Part shown: positions 1-9,755 of the stretch, piece after piece
Layout: every line of letters begins with the position of its first letter
Numbering within the stretch: the first letter of the stretch is position 1
From: Usnea hakonensis
Taxonomy: Eukaryota > Ascomycota > Lecanoromycetes > Lecanorales > Parmeliaceae
Assembly (NCBI GenBank): GCA_013423325.1
Contig: BLJB01000397.1
Coordinates: 1-23,938, forward strand
DNA length: 23,938 nucleotides
Reading direction: 5' to 3'
The notes under the pieces: generated by a model
Told to the model about the DNA's origin: nothing
The model's database searches: none
The model's input: the letters and a program-made list of their open reading frames with translations, nothing else
Made by a program: the position numbers and the translations under genes

Positions 1-960
1 ATAACCCGGAGGGTACGCGAGGAGCAACAAAGACACCAGGAAGATAGCTAGGGATAACCCAGAACAAGTGCCTAAGACACGTCTCGGGAGCGTATAAGGC
101 GACAAACACTAGGGAACTGGAGGCAGAGACAGGTATTCCCCCTATATAGGTCTCCTTGGACCTAGCGGTCCTCCGTCACCAAGCCCTTAGGGGCGTATAC
201 GAGGTTACGAAGATTGGAAACGTACGCATCCGCAGAGCACTCCGGGGGAAACGAGGCCGCAAGGCAAAGGTACTACTAGCGCCTGCGATAGAGAAGTGCT
301 TATGGGCCGAGGGTGCCCTCCCTAGGGAAGGGTGGGAATAACACGACGTAGGGAAAAGAGAAAGGAAGGAGACGGAGGCAATAAGGGGAAGAGTACGGGG
401 CTAGGGTAATATAGCCTGGCGCACCCTGTGGGAAGGCTACCGTACGGGTATACCCGAAAACGAGAGGACACCAGCTCAGGGTCCTAAGGACTAGAAAATA
501 AGGAGAACACTTCACCACAACCTCGCGAAAGCCGAAAGCTCCGCCCTAATCCAGATACGAATAGAGAAGATCGGGCTAGCACAGTTCCTCTTCCGTCGCA
601 AGGTCCCGGGTATCTATATAGCCAGCTACGAATACGGCTAGCCGAAATAGGATACCAAACATATCCTTATCTTCTATCCGAGGCTAGGACAATTCAGACT
701 AGCACTTCTAGAGTCCGCGGGAACTAGTGACCTACGGAGAATACTAACCACCCCAAGAGGGGCGAGGGCGTCAACCAGATAGCTAATCTAATCCGGCCTC
801 CTAGGCCAGTATTCCCTAGCAAAAGACCAGTTATATGGGGACAGAGCGGCCTAAGGGACGCTAGCGTCGGCACAAAGGGGGTAGAGGAATACGAGCGTAG
901 GAGGTACCGAGCGATAGCAGTCGAAGGTAGTATACAGACTCAAAACAGCGGAGATAAGTA
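1..960 (+). mobile_element. Decayed 3' part of a Tad-like LINE retrotransposon
   Basis: Stop-interrupted plus-strand reading frames recall the C-terminal end of fungal Tad1-clade non-LTR reverse transcriptases. Around 52-290 the frames read NKCLRHVSGAYKAT and, after one stop, LDLAVLRHQA. Around 500-700 they read LHHNLAKAESSALIQIRIEK, then FLFRRKVPG and HILIFYPRLGQ, which are the usual distal blocks of these ORF2 proteins. At least five in-frame stops and frame changes make it non-functional. Several stops (TAG where Gln would be expected) fit C-to-T change at CpA, as in RIP. The 5' part, including the polymerase core, lies outside the window, so only the right-hand end is seen. The exact 3' end is uncertain; I place it where protein-like sequence has faded. 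Confidence 0.75.
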
Positions 961-1079
961 GGAGTACGGTAAGGTTTTTCACCCTAGTAGTAGTGATACT
1001 ATAAAGATTTCCCTTATATCATTGCCATAGAGCTTCCCGTAATTATCTTTCACATAGTTAGATAGACACGAGTATGAAT

Positions 1080-1096
1080 TCCAATCCAATCCAATC

Positions 1097-1157
<61 letters not shown>
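1080..1157. repeat. (CCAAT)n then (ATT)n microsatellite
   Basis: Three copies of CCAAT (about 1081-1097) run directly into about 20 perfect copies of ATT (1098-1157). It lies shortly downstream of the LINE remnant and could be that element's simple-repeat tail, which is common in LINEs, or an independent microsatellite. Confidence 0.9.
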
Positions 1158-1266
1158 TATATAACTCTTACTTAAAGAAATCTAATAACTTTATATATTA
1201 ATAAGACTAGAGGCGATTACGCGTTATTTAATTTAGTAGATAGACTTAATAACCTTACTAAAATTA

Positions 1267-1356
1267 GGGGGATATACGTCTAGGGGACTTAGAGGTATAC
1301 GCCTAGAGGTTTAGAGGGTGTACGCCTAGGGGAAGAGGGTGTACGAATAGGCCTAG
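1267..1356. repeat. Short degenerate minisatellite, about four units
   Basis: Four imperfect units of about 20-25 bp share the core TATACGYCTAGRGG or GTGTACGCCTAGGGG, followed by a purine-rich spacer. The surrounding DNA (1160-1270) is AT-rich and TA-dinucleotide-rich, as expected of RIP-affected repeats. No coding potential is seen. Confidence 0.6.
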
Positions 1357-1379
1357 CCTTAAACTATTATCTACCATCT

Positions 1380-1998
1380 CTCTCTCCCCCAATTACCCCC
1401 CCCCGGCCGAATTATTCCCCACTTCCGAAATCCGAATCAGCAAATATCGCGAACACTGGTCGCTCTAAAAAAGACTTTCTACAAAGCTTTAGTATTTAAG
1501 AGGGAGCAAAAGGGGCGGGAGAGAAGGGGCCTCCTCCTCCCCATCCCCCCTACTAAACTCCCCCTCAACCCAACCAGCCAAACTACCCCCCCCCCCATCC
1601 CCATACACCCCCCATACCCAAACTCCTACATAACCCCCTCAACCCAACTGACCAAGCAACCAACCGACCAACCATCCAGGAGCTAAGTGTTGGGATGGAA
1701 GGTATGTATGGCTGGCTGAGAGGCTTCATTGTCGGACTGTCGGATGAATAGATGCATGCGCGGAGAGGTTTATAGGGGTTGGTGTGGGTGTGGGGGTGGG
1801 TGTTTTATTAAGGGTAGGAACAGGGGTGGGAATAGGGGGGAGAGGGGGGAGAGGAGAGGAGATTTGTGGATGGGGTGGGGGGTTGGATGTATTTTTTTGG
1901 GGGGGGGGAGGGGGAAGGGGAAGAAGCTTTTTCTTATATTTTATATACTGATAAAAATGATCAGATGTGCTCTCACTTTTACAAGTATAGTCAAGGTT
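1380..1998. other. Low-complexity C-rich then G-rich intergenic DNA
   Basis: 1380-1680 is dominated by C runs and CCAACC/CCACC-type words. 1770-1925 is dominated by G runs on the same strand, including GGTGTGGGTGTGGGGG and a G9 run near 1900. This is the downstream flank of the minus-strand synthetase gene, whose stop codon is at 1999-2001. Open frames here are products of composition. I see no gene. Confidence 0.6.
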
Positions 1999-4890
1999 CT
2001 AAAGACCCCTCTCCCCCAACACGGCTTTTAATTTCTTCTGAAAGGTAAAGACATACTCATAATCCAGCATATTCGCATGCCCACCATCGCATTCATGATA
2101 CCCCACCTCCTCCCTCGAAAAGTCCTGCCAATCAGACAGGTATTTCGCGAGCCACTCTTCCCTACCCTTCGACACCGATTTCAGGGGCGTCGCATAAAAC
2201 ACATCGATCTTTGCAACGCTGCCGCGCGCGTCGTACTGTTTTGCCGCCGAACCGTACGCGTCGGTTATATCTGCGATTGACCATAGTTGCGCTTTATCGA
2301 GCTTCAAGGCGTCGAGTTGCACTGGATTCGCGACGTGCAGGATGTGGTCGATGACTTGGTCGGGCGGGGAGTCGTACATGGCGGGGCCGATGAGGGAGGC
2401 GTGTTCTTCGGGTATGAGGCCCAGGAAATAGGATACCATGATTAGGCAGGCGGACCAGTTGAGAGTGCTTACTAGCGGCGCGATATGTGGAGGGGAGTCG
2501 ATGGCGCCGATGAAGGGGACTTTGTCGCCTGTTGCTTCGAGGAGTTTGGCGATTTCGAAAGCGACGCTGGAGCCGAGGGAGTAGCCAGCGATGGCGTAGG
2601 GGCCGTGGGGTTGTGTTTTTTTGATGTGGGAGTGGTATGTGAGGGCGATTTCGGGGATGGTTTGGAAGAAGGGTTCTCCGGGGTTGACGCCTCGCGCGCG
2701 GAGAGCGTAGACGGGGCGATCTAAGATGTGTTTTGCGAGGGGGATGAAGGCGAGGACGTTCCCGGAGGCGGGATGGATTAGCCAGAGGGGTGTTTTGGTG
2801 CCGTGGGTTTGTAGTGGGACTACGGGGTTATATTCTTGGGAGTGCTGGCGGTCGATCGTGTGAGATATACCACGGATGCTTGGATCCGCAAGGAGCATGA
2901 TCAATGGGATCTCCACTTGCAGTGTTTCGTGAAGGATTTGTCGGAAAGCAAAGAGGCTGACCGAGGTCATGCCCAGTTCAAAGATGTTCATGTCAGTTCC
3001 CGTCTCGTCTACCGGAAGGTGGAAAATCTCGTAGACAATCTCGAGAACGGACTTTTCGGTTTTCGAAGACGGAGCCTGCCGGGTGGCTATGCGGTAGGAC
3101 TTGATGGCATTGTTATTCTCATATTCCATCTCCCGAAAAGCGCCGCTTTCAAAATTGCTCTGTATCTTTCTCCTTGGCAGTTTCCCAACGGCTGACTTGT
3201 ATAGAAAGTATTTGGAGAGCGGCAGGATCTGAAAAGGTCGAGCGCCGATACTATTGCCACACACTCTAGTGATAGCATCAGCAGTCTCCGCCCGTCCTTT
3301 GATGTCTTGCGGAACACGGTTTGGAAGATACATGACACAGAATTCTTCGGTTTCTGAGCCATGAGGGCGGTATGGAAAAACAACAGTGTATGAAGGTGAT
3401 AACCCTGGTATATCATCTAAAGCAGTCTCGATCTCGTGGGGGGAATATTTGACCCCATTAATGATGATGACCTCTTTCGCTCTGCCAGCTAAGTTGAGGT
3501 TACCCTCGGGATCAATATAGGCTTTATCACCGGAGATAAACCACCCGTCCGCCGTGAAGGCTGCCGCGGTTGCCGCTGCATTTCGATAGTATTTCTTAAA
3601 AACCATTGGCCCTGATAACTGCAGGTCTCCGATCTCGTTGGGCCCTGCGGCGGCGCTACCATCATCTCTGATAATGCGCATATGACCATCTGGAATGCAA
3701 CGTCCAACAGACGCAAATTCCAGCCCTCTGGCTTGGTCGTACGATGGAAACGACGAACCCCACGTGATTCCTGCGCAAGTCTCTGTCAAGCCATATCCAG
3801 GTCGTATGACATTGCTCGGGGCACCAAATAGCGATAGCTGTTCTGCGAGGGCAGCACACGTGGCCACCACATTGGACTCACCTCCAGATAAGATCCCTCT
3901 AAGACAGGAAAGATCGACTTTAGTCTTTCCAGGGAATGAAGTACCACTATCGACTAGTACACGTCTCAACTTGGCAAGCAAGAAGTTTGGAGCGAAAGTG
4001 AATGTTACTCTGTGCTCGTGAATCAGGCGAAGAAAGCGCAAAGGCTCTACGAGAAGGTCTCCGGCCTGAGCATGAACCTGTTCTGCGCCAAGGTCCATAG
4101 CGTGGATGTGGCCCTCCACCAAATTCACAACATGATCCAGCCCAATCCAATTTAGGAACACGTCATCTCGTGTTGTACCATTATGCTTACTTTTTGCTCG
4201 CACTGCGGCTAGAATCTGACCATAGCTCAAAGATACAGCTTTTGCGTTACCGGTACTGCCAGAGGTCAACATGAGCGCAGCTGGGTCGTTGTTGGCTTTA
4301 CCCGAGTGCTTGTTGGGTTCCGCTTTGTGCTTGGATAAGACGAGGTCTTCGGTTGAGTGAATCTTGAGCTGATCAAGACCAACGAAATCTGGAATCAACT
4401 TCCTTCTCGTGAGTATCGTAGGTTTGGATAAGAGATCATTCAGATGGATCAGGTGTTTCTTCCGCTGATCGAGGTCGTTGACGAATGGGGTTGAAATTGC
4501 GGGTAGATACCCTGCCAAGGTCACCGCCCAAAACCACTCGATGTTGTCACCATGTTCATCGAAATGGAGCAGTACGATCGATCCGCTTGATAGGCCATCA
4601 ATACTGTCTACTAATTGAGCTTTGGCGTTGGCTCGTTGGAGAAGCTCGCAGTACGTTGTGCGGACACCGTGGGGGGGAGAGCAACCCGGAGGGTAGGTCG
4701 TGATACCAGCATGGGAAGCAGCTGCATTCTCGAGGAATTGCTCCAGACCCTTGCTTTGGTTGCTTTGGAAACAGTCTTGCTGCAGGTGGGAGGCAGGCTT
4801 TGGTACAGGGTTTGATGTCTCTTCCTTTTCTTGGCCATTGAGATGGGAATCTAATATCGAGAGTGTGGTTAGACTAATGGGCGCTGCCAT
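1999..4890 (-). CDS. NRPS-like synthetase, A-T-TE single module
   Basis: This intronless frame encodes 963 residues, a typical length for fungal A-T-TE enzymes of the atromentin, didemethylasterriquinone, butyrolactone and microperfuranone synthetase group. Those enzymes adenylate an aryl 2-oxo acid and dimerise two units on the thioesterase. Adenylation domain, about residues 45-585: core A3 MLTSGSTGNAK (207-217), A5 GYGLTETCAG (365-374), A7 SGDKA (453-457), A8 GRAKEVIIINGVKYSPHEIE (469-488) and the A10 lysine in GKLPRRK (K570). Carrier domain, about 610-685: FELGMTSVSL with the predicted phosphopantetheine serine S643; the usual D before this Ser is T. Thioesterase, about 700-960: HPASGN, GYSLG with nucleophile S771, D798 in AIDSPPHI, and H938 in DGGHANML. 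No condensation domain is present. All catalytic residues are intact, so the gene looks functional. Substrate and product (quinone, furanone or lactone) cannot be read from sequence. ATG 4890 is the first in-frame Met. Confidence 0.93.
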   Translation of the reverse strand: MAAPISLTTLSILDSHLNGQEKEETSNPVPKPASHLQQDCFQSNQSKGLEQFLENAAASHAGITTYPPGCSPPHGVRTTYCELLQRANAKAQLVDSIDGLSSGSIVLLHFDEHGDNIEWFWAVTLAGYLPAISTPFVNDLDQRKKHLIHLNDLLSKPTILTRRKLIPDFVGLDQLKIHSTEDLVLSKHKAEPNKHSGKANNDPAALMLTSGSTGNAKAVSLSYGQILAAVRAKSKHNGTTRDDVFLNWIGLDHVVNLVEGHIHAMDLGAEQVHAQAGDLLVEPLRFLRLIHEHRVTFTFAPNFLLAKLRRVLVDSGTSFPGKTKVDLSCLRGILSGGESNVVATCAALAEQLSLFGAPSNVIRPGYGLTETCAGITWGSSFPSYDQARGLEFASVGRCIPDGHMRIIRDDGSAAAGPNEIGDLQLSGPMVFKKYYRNAAATAAAFTADGWFISGDKAYIDPEGNLNLAGRAKEVIIINGVKYSPHEIETALDDIPGLSPSYTVVFPYRPHGSETEEFCVMYLPNRVPQDIKGRAETADAITRVCGNSIGARPFQILPLSKYFLYKSAVGKLPRRKIQSNFESGAFREMEYENNNAIKSYRIATRQAPSSKTEKSVLEIVYEIFHLPVDETGTDMNIFELGMTSVSLFAFRQILHETLQVEIPLIMLLADPSIRGISHTIDRQHSQEYNPVVPLQTHGTKTPLWLIHPASGNVLAFIPLAKHILDRPVYALRARGVNPGEPFFQTIPEIALTYHSHIKKTQPHGPYAIAGYSLGSSVAFEIAKLLEATGDKVPFIGAIDSPPHIAPLVSTLNWSACLIMVSYFLGLIPEEHASLIGPAMYDSPPDQVIDHILHVANPVQLDALKLDKAQLWSIADITDAYGSAAKQYDARGSVAKIDVFYATPLKSVSKGREEWLAKYLSDWQDFSREEVGYHECDGGHANMLDYEYVFTFQKKLKAVLGERGL

Positions 4891-4987
4891 CTAAAAGAGA
4901 TGAATGTAATGCGAATACGACGGTCTTCTTATGGCCTTGACGAACCGAGTGCGGCTTGCAGATTTACGATGGGGACGATCGAAAAGG
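4891..4987. promoter_or_regulatory. Remaining native 5' flank of the synthetase
   Basis: Only about 97 bp separate the synthetase ATG from the first base of the retrotransposon. No clear TATA box is visible in this stub. The core promoter was probably displaced to the far side of the element (after 9755) or now lies inside arm A1, which carries a TATATATATA run at 5131-5140. Confidence 0.5.
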
Positions 4988-5224
4988 ATCGCCACAGCAG
5001 GACTGGGGGTTAGTGATTTCGGATATCGCATATCGCATGACTGGTTTCGGTGGTGTTTCGGTACATAGATTCGGTGCAATGGCCACATAGCTATAGCAAT
5101 AAGATTCAGGAGACTATGTCCTTTCAGGAGTATATATATACTACTTCTTACACTATAATTACTCTTCAGTCGATTCATCTCTTTTAGAGTCTCCTTTATT
5201 ATAATATATTATATTCTTTTTTCG
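4988..5224 (+). repeat. Ngaro split repeat, arm A1
   Basis: This 237-bp arm matches A2 (9300-9536), also 237 bp, with about 27 differences and no net length change. Most differences are C in A1 against T in A2, or G against A, at CpA or TpG. About five go the other way, so both arms were mutated but A2 about four times more. Confidence 0.92.
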
Positions 5225-6500
5225 TATTACCAAATACTATTATTAACTTCCTAGATTCCTATTAGCCTTCCATATATTAAAGCACTTCTATTTTAAACTA
5301 CCCTCGTCGTCGCTATAGCAAATACTCGCTCGCGTACTCCACCTATTACCCCTACCGTTACTAGCAGGGCCACCAAAACCACTACACCCAGGAAGACGAG
5401 TAAGGCCAGAAGCAAGCCTCGTCCTCCTCCCAAATCAAATAAAGCGAATACTACGAACCGTATCTAGAAGCGTACTCCTACCAGACATATACGCTATATC
5501 GATATCGACGAAGACTTATATACGGTAGATAATAATACCTCTCGTACGGCCAGTCTAGATTACATTTCTGAGACGCCTATACCATCCCGCCGGGTGATTC
5601 CTAAAATATTACCGCCCTCGAACCAGGCCAAAATAGAGGCCGATATTGCTCGTCTTTAAAGAGAGCTACGGTATCAACGTTACCGGTCTTACCGCTCAAA
5701 GTATCGCCGCAGTAGGAATGACTCGGAGGACGATTCGACTGATTCAGAGGTAAGGGATAGCCCTAGGGTATCCTTCTTATACTACTATATAGGTAACGAG
5801 CTATTTCTTAGACTTATTGATTACTACCCTACTATTAATATTAAGTACTTTAAGTAGATCTTTTTTGGTACCTTTTAGTCTAGAAGCTATATAAAACTCG
5901 CTTATAACGAGCTCGCTTAGAGTATAACTTCTAAGGTAAAGAAAGAGAAAGAAAGGGACGACGACCTAACGAATATTATTTAACTCTTATATATATTCGA
6001 GGTATACGGCTATACTATTTACTTCTTTACCGTAAGGCCTTATATTACCTTAAAATTAGAAGAAGTACTCCGTTAATATCGTCTTTACCTTATAAATTTC
6101 AGCCTTATATTCTTATTTAAATTAATACGGATATACTACTATTCTTTTATAGCTAAACGAATCCTCCGTAGATAAGATAACCCTATTATATAGCTTTTAG
6201 AGGATTAGTAATATTACTATTACCTCGTATATAAACCGAAGTCGTTATAGTCTAGTTTACTAGGAAAGACTTCTACCCCGGCGAGCTTTCAGAGCTATAA
6301 CAAATTTAACTTAGGCGAATATAGTAGGTCTCCTTATAGATATCCTTATATCTACTCGCTTTATTAGTATAATTACCCTATAAAGGAGTATAAGTCTCGC
6401 CTTATAGCTACTAATTCTAACTTAGTTCTACTTAGAAGCCGAATTATAGCTCCGTAACTCCCTCAGGTATAATCGGTCCTAGTACCAGCCTTACTATACT
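5225..6500 (+). pseudogene. Degenerate gag-like ORF of the Ngaro element
   Basis: A mostly open frame in 5300-5780 reads Pro/Thr/Arg/Lys-rich and then Ser/Asp-rich (SKYRRSRNDSEDDSTDSE), like the basic-to-acidic N-terminal proteins of fungal DIRS-like elements. From 5780 stops become frequent and TA dinucleotides dominate. Its position upstream of the reverse transcriptase supports a gag-equivalent role. Family assignment rests on position and composition. Confidence 0.6.
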
Positions 6501-6539
6501 ATATTACTAAAGGCTTACCGTATTAGCTATATAATATAA

Positions 6540-7960
6540 CGGATCCGGATTTGCCTTATTAAGGGCCTTTAAAGGTAGATAGATAGAAGTATTAGTTAAA
6601 AGATTATCTAGACTATTACTTTGCTATAGCCCTATCGGCTATTCTTCGGAAGGGCGCGAAAATTAGTTATAGAGGTCTAGAATTAGCCTATAGAAGTAAT
6701 AATTATTATTTAGCTCTCGTTATACCTAAAATACTCTCGTTAGACCTCTAGAAGTAATTATATTATAATCGCCTTATCGAGATTAACCTTACTACCGAAG
6801 TACTATTCGTCTGCTCGCCTCTAGGCCTCGTACTAAAGTATAACGATGGGTGGAGACGAATCCATAATCTCTTATTCTTACCTAGTAACTTAGTAAATAA
6901 CGGTATACTATAAGAATAGGGCTCTTTAGAATATACTATATTCGACGAAGCTATAGATATACTACTGCGGTAAGGACTAGGTATAATCCTCATTAAAAGA
7001 GACCTGAAAGACGCTTTTCGTTATATACTAGTGGCTACCTCTAACCAATAATTACTGGGCTTCTAATATGACGGATCCTATTAGATAGAGCGCTATTTAC
7101 TATTCGGCTTATAAATATTACTATTCCTCTTTGATCTATTCGCTAGAGTATTTAACTAGATCCTAATCGCGGTCCTTAGTTAGTTATTTATACTCTATTA
7201 CCTAGACGATTTCTTCGCTATCCTCTTACTATAAGCTAATATAAAGGCCTATTATTATAATTTCGAACGCGTTTGCGATTAACTAGGTATTATAATTAAT
7301 TATACTAAGGATATCGAAGGTACTAAAGCCGATTTCCTAGGAATCGAACTAGATAGTATCCTTATATAGGGAAGGCTCCCCCTAGATAAGCTTACTAGGG
7401 CGAGAAATACCGTTAATAACCTCCTAAATAGGCGTATTATCTCACGTTATAAGCTAGAATTAGTAGTAGGCTTTCTATTATTTATAGCTAAAATCGTTAT
7501 ACTAGGCCGTACCTTTCTTAGATAACTTTTTGACGCGATTCGAAGACCGGTAATAATAGTACGAATTACTAAATATATAAAGGTAGATCTACTCTAGTAG
7601 AAGGCCTTCCTAAAAGACTAGAATAGTACCTCCTTATTACGCCACGTCGCTAATAGATAAACTAAGTATATTTAGACTAACGCCTCTAAGAAATTCGGCC
7701 TAGGAGGCTATATACTCGATCGGCTAGGTACTACCGTCTATAATACCTTTTTAGTACGCGTTATAACACGCTATATTCGTAAGGATATTTAGTTTAAAGA
7801 GATATAGGCTATTAATTACGCCTTATACTTATAGCTAGACTAACTCCGAGGTACGAGAGTAGTACTCTACTATAATAACGATACTTGCGTATATAGCCTC
7901 TTAAAACTCTTTATTTAAGGCCTCGCTATAGGTCTACTACGCTAAATAGCTACTACTATT
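6540..7960 (+). pseudogene. Degenerate DIRS-type reverse transcriptase and RNase H
   Basis: Near 6800 the frame reads SPLGLVLKYNDGWRRIHN, the conserved DIRS/Ngaro reverse transcriptase entry block. Around 6985-7010 it reads IKRDLKDAFR, and at about 7193-7215 the catalytic box YYLDDFFAILL is intact. RNase H follows: NASKKFGLGGYILDR near 7680, then FKEI, AINYAL and VVLYYNNDTCVYSLLK to about 7960. Many in-frame TAG, TAA and TGA codons interrupt it, largely at former Gln, Trp and Arg positions. A YLDDF box, rather than YxDD followed by integrase, is typical of DIRS-like enzymes. Confidence 0.85.
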
Positions 7961-8059
7961 ACCGAATATAATATTCTTTTATAGCCTATATAGATCCCTA
8001 CCTATACTAATTAACTCGCTAATAATCTTTTATAGTTTCGGTATTAAAAAATCGCTGAT

Positions 8060-9115
8060 AAGTATCTATAGCTAAGATATTTAACTATCCCTCCGCCTCC
8101 TCGGATAGGGACCCACCTGAATCTTAGTATAATCAAACCCCTCTTCTACGAGAAGCCGCCCGTCTACTCTAATAGGGCCTCGTAACCAAAACCCGCCGGG
8201 GTTATAACACCGTAGTTAAGTCCTACCGAGTATACTATATACTAAATAGTCTTATACCTTTTCCAGCCACTCTCACCTTATTAGCCAGTTAGATTACCGA
8301 GCTTAGTAATAAGCGGATCTAGTTACGAACGGTTAAAAAATACCTTACCGCCTTACGATCGGCCTATATAGATATAGGATATAACGGCCTCGCTATCTTT
8401 TACTACCCTTAGTTATAACGAATAATTATAGGTATAAGACGTTTATAAGGTAAACTAGGTATAAAAGAGAGGTGTCCGATTACTAAAGACATACTTCTAT
8501 AACTACTCCCTCTATTTAATTACCGAATACGAGGAGATATAACGATATACGTAGCCTTTTATCTTATATTTATAGGCTTCCTACGAGTAGGCGAGTTTAT
8601 CTATTCGGCCTATAATATGGAGGATATAGAGTTCTATAAGTAGTTTCTAATATGCCGTTCAATAAGATTCTATAACGATTATATCGAGTTAATATTACTA
8701 GCCTTAAAGATAGATCCTTTTAGATAAAGTATTACTCTTACTATTATAACTATCGGTAACGAGGCATATATAGTATTAGTACTATAACGCCTTTTTTATA
8801 ACTGGCTAGCCTTATTATTAGCCTCCCTCTTCCAAATCGGTAGATCCTTTACGAGATAACGCCTTACTGAGACCCTCCGCGAGACCCTTATAATAGTAGG
8901 TATCTAGGGTTATTATACCGATTATTCTTTTTATCGGGGTATAGCTATATTAGCACGAGAGGCCGGTCTTAGTAAGGACGAGATCTAGTTACTAAGGAGA
9001 TAGAAATCTAACTCCTACCGTCTTTATATTATTACCTACCCCGCTCGTATACTCGCTATATTATGGAGGCACTAGTACTTTCCTTAGTACTAGTAATAGC
9101 ATTACTCGCTATAGA
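8060..9115 (+). pseudogene. Degenerate tyrosine recombinase of the Ngaro element
   Basis: The frame reads RTVKKYLTALRSAYIDIGYN near 8330-8390, AFYLIFIGFLRVGEFIYS near 8555-8605 (catalytic Arg block), IELILLALKIDPFR near 8685, and REAGLSKDEI and KSNSYRLYI near 8960-9030 (C-terminal block with the Tyr nucleophile). In the HxxR box the expected His is Tyr (YSFYRG, near 8915-8935), a change explained by C-to-T at a CAT or CAC codon, and stops occur throughout. This domain separates the element from Gypsy and Copia retrotransposons. Confidence 0.87.
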
Positions 9116-9146
9116 CGAGTCTTATTGAGATCGCCTTATAGGTTTA

Positions 9147-9301
9147 GGAGTCTTCTTAGTACTGTAGAGGCTTAAATATGCCTTTAGGGGTTACTGTTCG
9201 GCCTACCTATAGTAATAAGATAGGCTAACCACTATTATAGCTACCTCCTATAAGCATTTAATCATTTGTATGGATTCGGATGTGGCGAACGAAGTACTAA
9301 T
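9147..9301 (+). repeat. Ngaro split repeat, arm B1
   Basis: This 155-bp arm is collinear with B2 (9601-9755) without gaps. There are 18 differences, all C or G in B2 against T or A in B1, and 17 are at CpA or TpG. B1 abuts A2 with only the shared AT dinucleotide between them. Confidence 0.93.
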
Positions 9302-9536
9302 CGCTATAGTAGGACTGGGGGTTAGTGATTTCGGATATCGTATATCGTATGACTGGTTTCGGTGGTATTTTGGTATATGGATTCGGTACAATAGCTATAT
9401 GGCTATGGTAATGAGATTTAGGAGACTGTGTCCTTTTAGGAGTATATATATACTGCTTCTTATACTATAATTACTCTTTAGTTGATTTATCTCTTTTAGA
9501 GTCTTCTTTATTATATTATATTATATTCTTTTTTCG
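9300..9536 (+). repeat. Ngaro split repeat, arm A2
   Basis: This is the second copy of arm A, 237 bp, ending in the same TTCTTTTTTCG as A1. It is more T- and A-rich than A1, with about 20 RIP-type transitions relative to it. Confidence 0.92.
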
Positions 9537-9600
9537 CCTACCTACCCCTGCCTATATATATATATATCTATCTACTCCAGGTCTATATTGAATAGATATG
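9537..9600. other. 64-bp unique spacer between arms A2 and B2
   Basis: It contains a (TA) run near 9553-9567 and is absent from A1, B1 and their flanks. In canonical Ngaro elements A2 and B2 are contiguous, so this is either a later insertion or a part of the arm lost from the other copies. Confidence 0.6.
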
Positions 9601-9755
9601 GGAGTCTTCTTAGTGCTGTGGAGGCCTGAATATGCCTTCAGGGGTCACTGTTCGGCCTGCCCATAGCAATGAGACAGGCCAACCACTGTTACAGCTACCT
9701 CCTATGAGCATTTGATCATTTGCATGGATTCGGATGTGGCGAACGAAGCACTAAT
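9601..9755 (+). repeat. Ngaro split repeat, arm B2 (right terminus)
   Basis: This is the least mutated repeat arm. It keeps C or G at all 18 sites where B1 has T or A. Similarity to B1 stops at CTAAT, where host sequence (GGAAGG...) begins, fixing the right end of the element. Confidence 0.92.

Larger units (their letters stand above)
4988..9755 (+). mobile_element. Ngaro/DIRS-type tyrosine-recombinase retrotransposon, full length, RIP-inactivated
   Basis: The ends are two repeats in split order: A1 (4988-5224), internal region, B1 (9147-9301), A2 (9300-9536), a 64-bp spacer, B2 (9601-9755). This is the split direct repeat arrangement known for Ngaro elements, not the LTR pattern. The internal plus-strand frames are full of stops but clearly recall a gag-like protein, then DIRS-type reverse transcriptase, RNase H and a tyrosine recombinase, with no DDE integrase. 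Left flank, B1/A2 junction and right flank share only a dinucleotide AT (about 4988-4989, 9300-9301, 9754-9755), consistent with circle integration by recombinase and no target duplication. Every coding domain contains stops, so the element cannot move on its own. Confidence 0.92.

Noticed and set aside
4988..9755. Reading the element as an LTR retrotransposon with LTRs near 5000-5220 and 9300-9530
   Set aside because: The second repeat pair (B1/B2) straddles the right-hand copy, a tyrosine recombinase replaces integrase, and there is no target-site duplication. That is the split-repeat structure.
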